DNA from: Algoriphagus sediminis
GTDB lineage: Bacteria; Bacteroidota; Bacteroidia; Cytophagales; Cyclobacteriaceae
DNA length: 64,000 nt
NCBI RefSeq assembly: GCF_030403435.1
Contig: NZ_JAUEPH010000001.1
Span: forward strand, 434,001 to 498,000
Direction: 5' to 3'
The position numbers and the translations under genes were made by a program. This document shows, piece by piece, positions 62,730 to 64,000 of the stretch. Below the pieces are notes generated by a model that made no database searches, had not been told where the DNA came from, and saw only the letters and a program-made list of their open reading frames with translations. Position 1 is the stretch's first letter. Each line of letters starts with the position of its first letter.

Positions 62730-64000
62730 ATGGCCAATAAAAAAATCCAATCTGCCCTAATTTCGGTCTTCTACAAAGACAATCTGGAACCCATCATTGC
62801 TTTGCTCAAAAAGCATGGAGTAAAAATATATTCCACTGGGGGAACGCAGAAATTTATCGAGGAGCAAGGAGCAGAAGTTATACCGGTCGAAGAACTGACC
62901 AGCTACCCTTCTATTTTCGGGGGACGAGTAAAAACACTTCATCCAAAGGTATTTGGAGGGATTCTGTATCGAAGAGAAAATGAGGGAGATGTTTCCCAGG
63001 CTGCTGAATTTGACATTCCTGCCATTGACTTGGTGATTGTGGATCTCTATCCTTTTGAAGAGACTGTAGCTTCTGGAGCTTCTGAGGCAGACAATATCGA
63101 GAAGATTGATATTGGCGGGATTTCTCTTATAAGGGCTGCCGCCAAAAACTTTAAGGATGTGACCATCATCGCTTCCAAGGATCAATATGCAGAGTTGGAA
63201 GCAAAGCTGACTGAGCAAAATGGAGAGACTAGTCTTGCCGATAGGAAGTATTTTGCTGCGCAGGCATTTCAAGTTTCCTCAAATTACGATACCCACATCT
63301 TCAATTATTTTAACCAAACAGAAGAGATTCCCGCCTTGAAAGTTTCTGAAAGTAAGGCCAAAAGCCTCAGGTACGGAGAGAATCCACATCAGGCGGCTCA
63401 CTTTTATGGTGATCTTGAAGACCTTTTTGATCAGCTCAATGGAAAAGAGCTTTCCTACAACAACCTGGTTGATGTAGACGCAGCAGTTAATTTGATTGCC
63501 GAATTCCCAGATCAAACAGCCTTTGCTATTTTGAAGCATACGAACGCCTGCGGTTGTGCAACGGCGGATTCAGTGAAAGAAGCTTATCAGAAAGCCTTCG
63601 CTGCGGACACAACTTCTGCATTTGGTGGTGTTTTGGTGACCAATAAGACTGTGGACAAGGCTGCGGCCGAGGAGATGCATTCACTTTTCTTTGAAGTTTT
63701 AATCGCACCTGACTTTACTGAGGAAGCGCTAGAAGTATTAAAAGGAAAGAAGAACAGGATTTTGCTGAAGCAAAAGATGAATCTTCCTGGATCCAAAATG
63801 ATCAAAACCCTCCTGAACGGTGTGATCGAGCAGGACAAGGATTTGGCTACAGAGAGTAAGGCAGATTTCAAAGTGGTGACCAAAGTAGCTCCATCAGAAA
63901 AAGAATTAGACGCTTTGGTTTTTGCGGCAAAGGTTTGTAAGCACACCAAATCAAATACAATCGTCCTGAGCAATGATTCACAGCTATTCGCTTCCGGTGT
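62730..64000 (+). CDS. purH: Bifunctional AICAR transformylase/IMP cyclohydrolase, 5' part
   Basis: Last two steps of IMP synthesis. The gene runs off the right edge of the window, so only the first about 423 residues are seen. The start is ATG 62730 (MANKKIQSALISVFYKDN). The N-terminal cyclohydrolase domain shows YSTGGTQKFI, GGRVKTLHPKVFGGIL and DLVIVDLYPFEETV. The transformylase domain shows SLRYGENPHQAA, LSYNNLVDVDAAVNLI, and ILKHTNACGCA, where the usual KHxNPCG has Ala for Pro. No frameshift is visible up to the edge. Confidence 0.95.
   Translation, partial: MANKKIQSALISVFYKDNLEPIIALLKKHGVKIYSTGGTQKFIEEQGAEVIPVEELTSYPSIFGGRVKTLHPKVFGGILYRRENEGDVSQAAEFDIPAIDLVIVDLYPFEETVASGASEADNIEKIDIGGISLIRAAAKNFKDVTIIASKDQYAELEAKLTEQNGETSLADRKYFAAQAFQVSSNYDTHIFNYFNQTEEIPALKVSESKAKSLRYGENPHQAAHFYGDLEDLFDQLNGKELSYNNLVDVDAAVNLIAEFPDQTAFAILKHTNACGCATADSVKEAYQKAFAADTTSAFGGVLVTNKTVDKAAAEEMHSLFFEVLIAPDFTEEALEVLKGKKNRILLKQKMNLPGSKMIKTLLNGVIEQDKDLATESKADFKVVTKVAPSEKELDALVFAAKVCKHTKSNTIVLSNDSQLFASG

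Noticed and set aside
1..64000. CRISPR arrays, tRNA or rRNA genes, insertion sequences, prophage
   Set aside because: No spaced direct-repeat array, cloverleaf sequence, transposase or phage structural gene was found on reading; short RNAs could be missed by eye.

Overview
The window looks like a chromosomal segment of a free-living Bacteroidota, most likely order Cytophagales near Cyclobacteriaceae/Algoriphagus. This assignment is inferred from gene families and is not backed by a database search. The supporting signs are a type IX secretion pair (PorV-like and PorU-like), a TamB and TsaD neighbourhood, signal peptides ending in SxSAQ, promoter elements of the Bacteroidota TAnnTTTG type, moderately AT-rich DNA, and almost no use of strong Shine-Dalgarno sites. 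No rRNA, tRNA, CRISPR array, insertion sequence or phage gene was seen.

Layout. 0.2-3.5 kb: GH63 glucosidase and RNase HII. 3.5-6.8 kb, minus strand: tsaD, smpB, an NlpC/P60-like protein without catalytic residues, an HNH nuclease and a lipocalin-like protein. 6.8-14.5 kb, plus strand: tamB, photolyase, a DUF2027/Smr protein and an unknown gene. 14.5-22 kb, minus strand: a trans-sulfuration PLP enzyme, then the giant PorU-like sortase and its PorV-like partner. 22.3-31 kb, plus strand: two envelope-response modules (PadR plus tandem-PspC protein; ECF sigma, putative anti-sigma, two paralogous beta-barrels and a DUF4097 protein) flanking a beta-CASP RNase and a lipoprotein. 31-37.3 kb: membrane protein, 2Fe-2S reductase, purB, and a sugar block (galM, amidohydrolase, gluconokinase). 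37.6-43.3 kb: an amino-sugar block (NagB/PIG-L fusion, ROK kinase), a nitrilase and a Gfo/Idh/MocA oxidoreductase. 43.4-51.8 kb: UbiA prenyltransferase, PL8 lyase, proBA, purN, sulfatase and a small membrane protein. 51.9-62.6 kb is more accessory: pirin, a Tat-type epimerase, a three-gene unit (duplicated-domain membrane protein, DyP peroxidase, cytochrome P450), greB, a protein resembling the pore-forming domain of Cry delta-endotoxins followed by a 2-oxoglutarate oxygenase, GrpB and a GH18 lipoprotein. The window ends inside purH.

How the genes fit together. Housekeeping functions (purine synthesis purB/purN/purH, proline synthesis proBA, tRNA modification tsaD, trans-translation smpB) are interspersed with surface and polysaccharide functions (GH63, PL8, sulfatase, GH18, NagB, ROK, GalM). 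No SusC/SusD pair is present, so the carbohydrate genes do not form a canonical polysaccharide utilisation locus.

The best candidates for something undescribed are: (1) the translationally coupled duplicated-domain membrane protein/DyP/P450 unit at 54.2-58.1 kb, whose P450 lacks the usual I-helix acid-alcohol pair; (2) the endotoxin-N-like protein next to a prolyl-hydroxylase-like enzyme at 58.8-60.5 kb; (3) the catalytically dead NlpC/P60 protein in the tsaD-smpB operon; and (4) the Gfo/Idh/MocA protein with a four-cysteine insertion and a Tat-like leader.
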